Assembly: GCA_965262505.1 (NCBI GenBank) | Contig: CBDHFM010000011.1 | Span: forward strand, 1-42,904 | Reading direction: 5' to 3' | Source of the DNA: JACPPO01 sp965262505 | Lineage (GTDB): Bacteria; Acidobacteriota; Vicinamibacteria; Vicinamibacterales; UBA2999 | DNA: 42,904 nucleotides | In this document: in pieces, positions 42,617 through 42,904 of the stretch | Layout of the letters: every line of letters starts with the position of its first letter | Numbering within the stretch: position 1 is the first letter of the stretch | The notes under the pieces: generated by a model | The model's input: the letters and a program-made list of their open reading frames with translations, nothing else | The model's database searches: none | Told to the model about the DNA's origin: nothing | Made by a program: the position numbers and the translations under genes

Positions 42617-42904
42617 ATGAACAAGAAACGCCAGCCGCAGAAACGCGGTGGGTTCGTTCCCATCGGCGACATTGCCTTTAACCTGCCTGGCGCCCCGGTG
42701 AAAGCGCTCAGTGATCGTGCGCCCGAGGCGCGGCACCACTTCACCACACTCCACCAGGTCGATCAGCTCATCGAGGCGAGCGAGGTGGACGCCGACATGG
42801 GCTTTATGGCGCGGCTGCTCGCGCTCTGCTCCCTGCCGCGCACCAACCCCGGCGACCGGACGCAGTACATCCGCCGCAACGGACCGTACACGCTCGGGAT
42901 GAGC
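42617..42904 (+). CDS. repA: RepA-like plasmid replication initiator 1, N-terminal part (continues at base 1)
   Basis: ATG at 42617 follows a purine-rich GGGG at 42607-42610. The 96 codons to the window edge are open and the frame carries on exactly at base 1, giving a 322-residue protein ending at 681. The sequence aligns along its whole length with the second initiator at 23240-24235 (331 aa), sharing blocks such as GFVPIGD, RHHFTT, QLIEASE and LPRTNPGDR. It belongs to the RepA_C-type (PF04796-like) plasmid initiators, which bind origin iterons and load the replication machinery. It lies 192 bp after the RHH partition gene, in the order parA1, RHH, rep1. A 24-bp element also found before parA1 sits upstream. 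That the window is a linearised circle is inferred from this in-frame join. Confidence 0.9.
   Translation, partial: MNKKRQPQKRGGFVPIGDIAFNLPGAPVKALSDRAPEARHHFTTLHQVDQLIEASEVDADMGFMARLLALCSLPRTNPGDRTQYIRRNGPYTLGMS

Noticed and set aside
1..42904. Conjugation genes, relaxase, tRNA or rRNA genes, CBASS or other complete defence systems
   Set aside because: Looked for on both strands and not seen. Only an ArdC-like remnant and a DUF499-like scrap hint at such functions; the diadenylate cyclase is not of the CBASS CD-NTase fold.

Overview
This window reads as a complete, circularly permuted plasmid rather than a chromosome segment. A replication initiator begins at 42617, runs in frame off the right edge, and continues without a frame break at base 1, ending at 681. 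High GC, several SusC/Oar-like TonB receptors with an N-terminal carboxypeptidase-regulatory domain, penicillin-acylase and SpmB fragments and M4 proteases all point to an Acidobacteriota host, most likely Vicinamibacteria-like. That taxonomic call is inference from protein style; no rRNA or tRNA was found.

The central structural fact is a 3,341-bp direct repeat (6563-9903 and 28870-32210, apparently identical) carrying a res-like site, a serine resolvase, glutamate dehydrogenase and a small lipoprotein. It divides the circle into two arcs, each with its own replication and partition set. Arc X (6563-28869, 22,307 bp) has rep2, iterons and parA2/RHH. Arc Y (28870-42904 plus 1-6562, 20,597 bp) has rep1, iterons and parA1/RHH. 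The simplest reading is a cointegrate of two related plasmids fused at a shared resolvase module, or an assembly that joined two co-resident plasmids through that repeat.

Arc Y holds, after rep1 and its origin, a decayed PH-like membrane protein, a DacZ-type diadenylate cyclase and a large TonB receptor with terminator. After the second resolvase module come a truncated TonB receptor cut by an IS3-family element and an island of thermolysin-like (M4) protease plus outer-membrane barrel genes. This protease-barrel pair occurs twice; the second protease is broken by an IS30-family element with a 3-bp target duplication. The arc closes with a broken serine recombinase, a hypothetical beta-sandwich protein and the parA1-RHH-rep1 cluster.

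Arc X holds, after the first resolvase module, a broken DUF169 gene, a TonB receptor split by an in-frame amber codon, an ArdC-like remnant and a second type of serine recombinase (B) with its own res site. It then has HicAB, an RsbW-like kinase with small neighbours, RHH and winged-helix regulators, an AF2212/PemK toxin pair, a broken tyrosine recombinase, an IS110 fragment, oriV2-rep2-par2, a VapBC pair between duplicated par operators, gene scraps and a bactofilin.

Palindromic crossover cores of recombinase B occur four times, two per arc and in direct orientation within each arc, bracketing cargo of about 5.8 and 6.1 kb. In arc Y a res site is split so that its accessory half lies at one end of the cargo and its recombinase at the other. 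This resembles pdif-module plasmids, but with serine-resolvase sites in place of Xer sites, and is the most interesting feature of the window. Several genes carry single-base frameshifts, some in homopolymers, so decay and sequencing error must be separated before calling them all dead.
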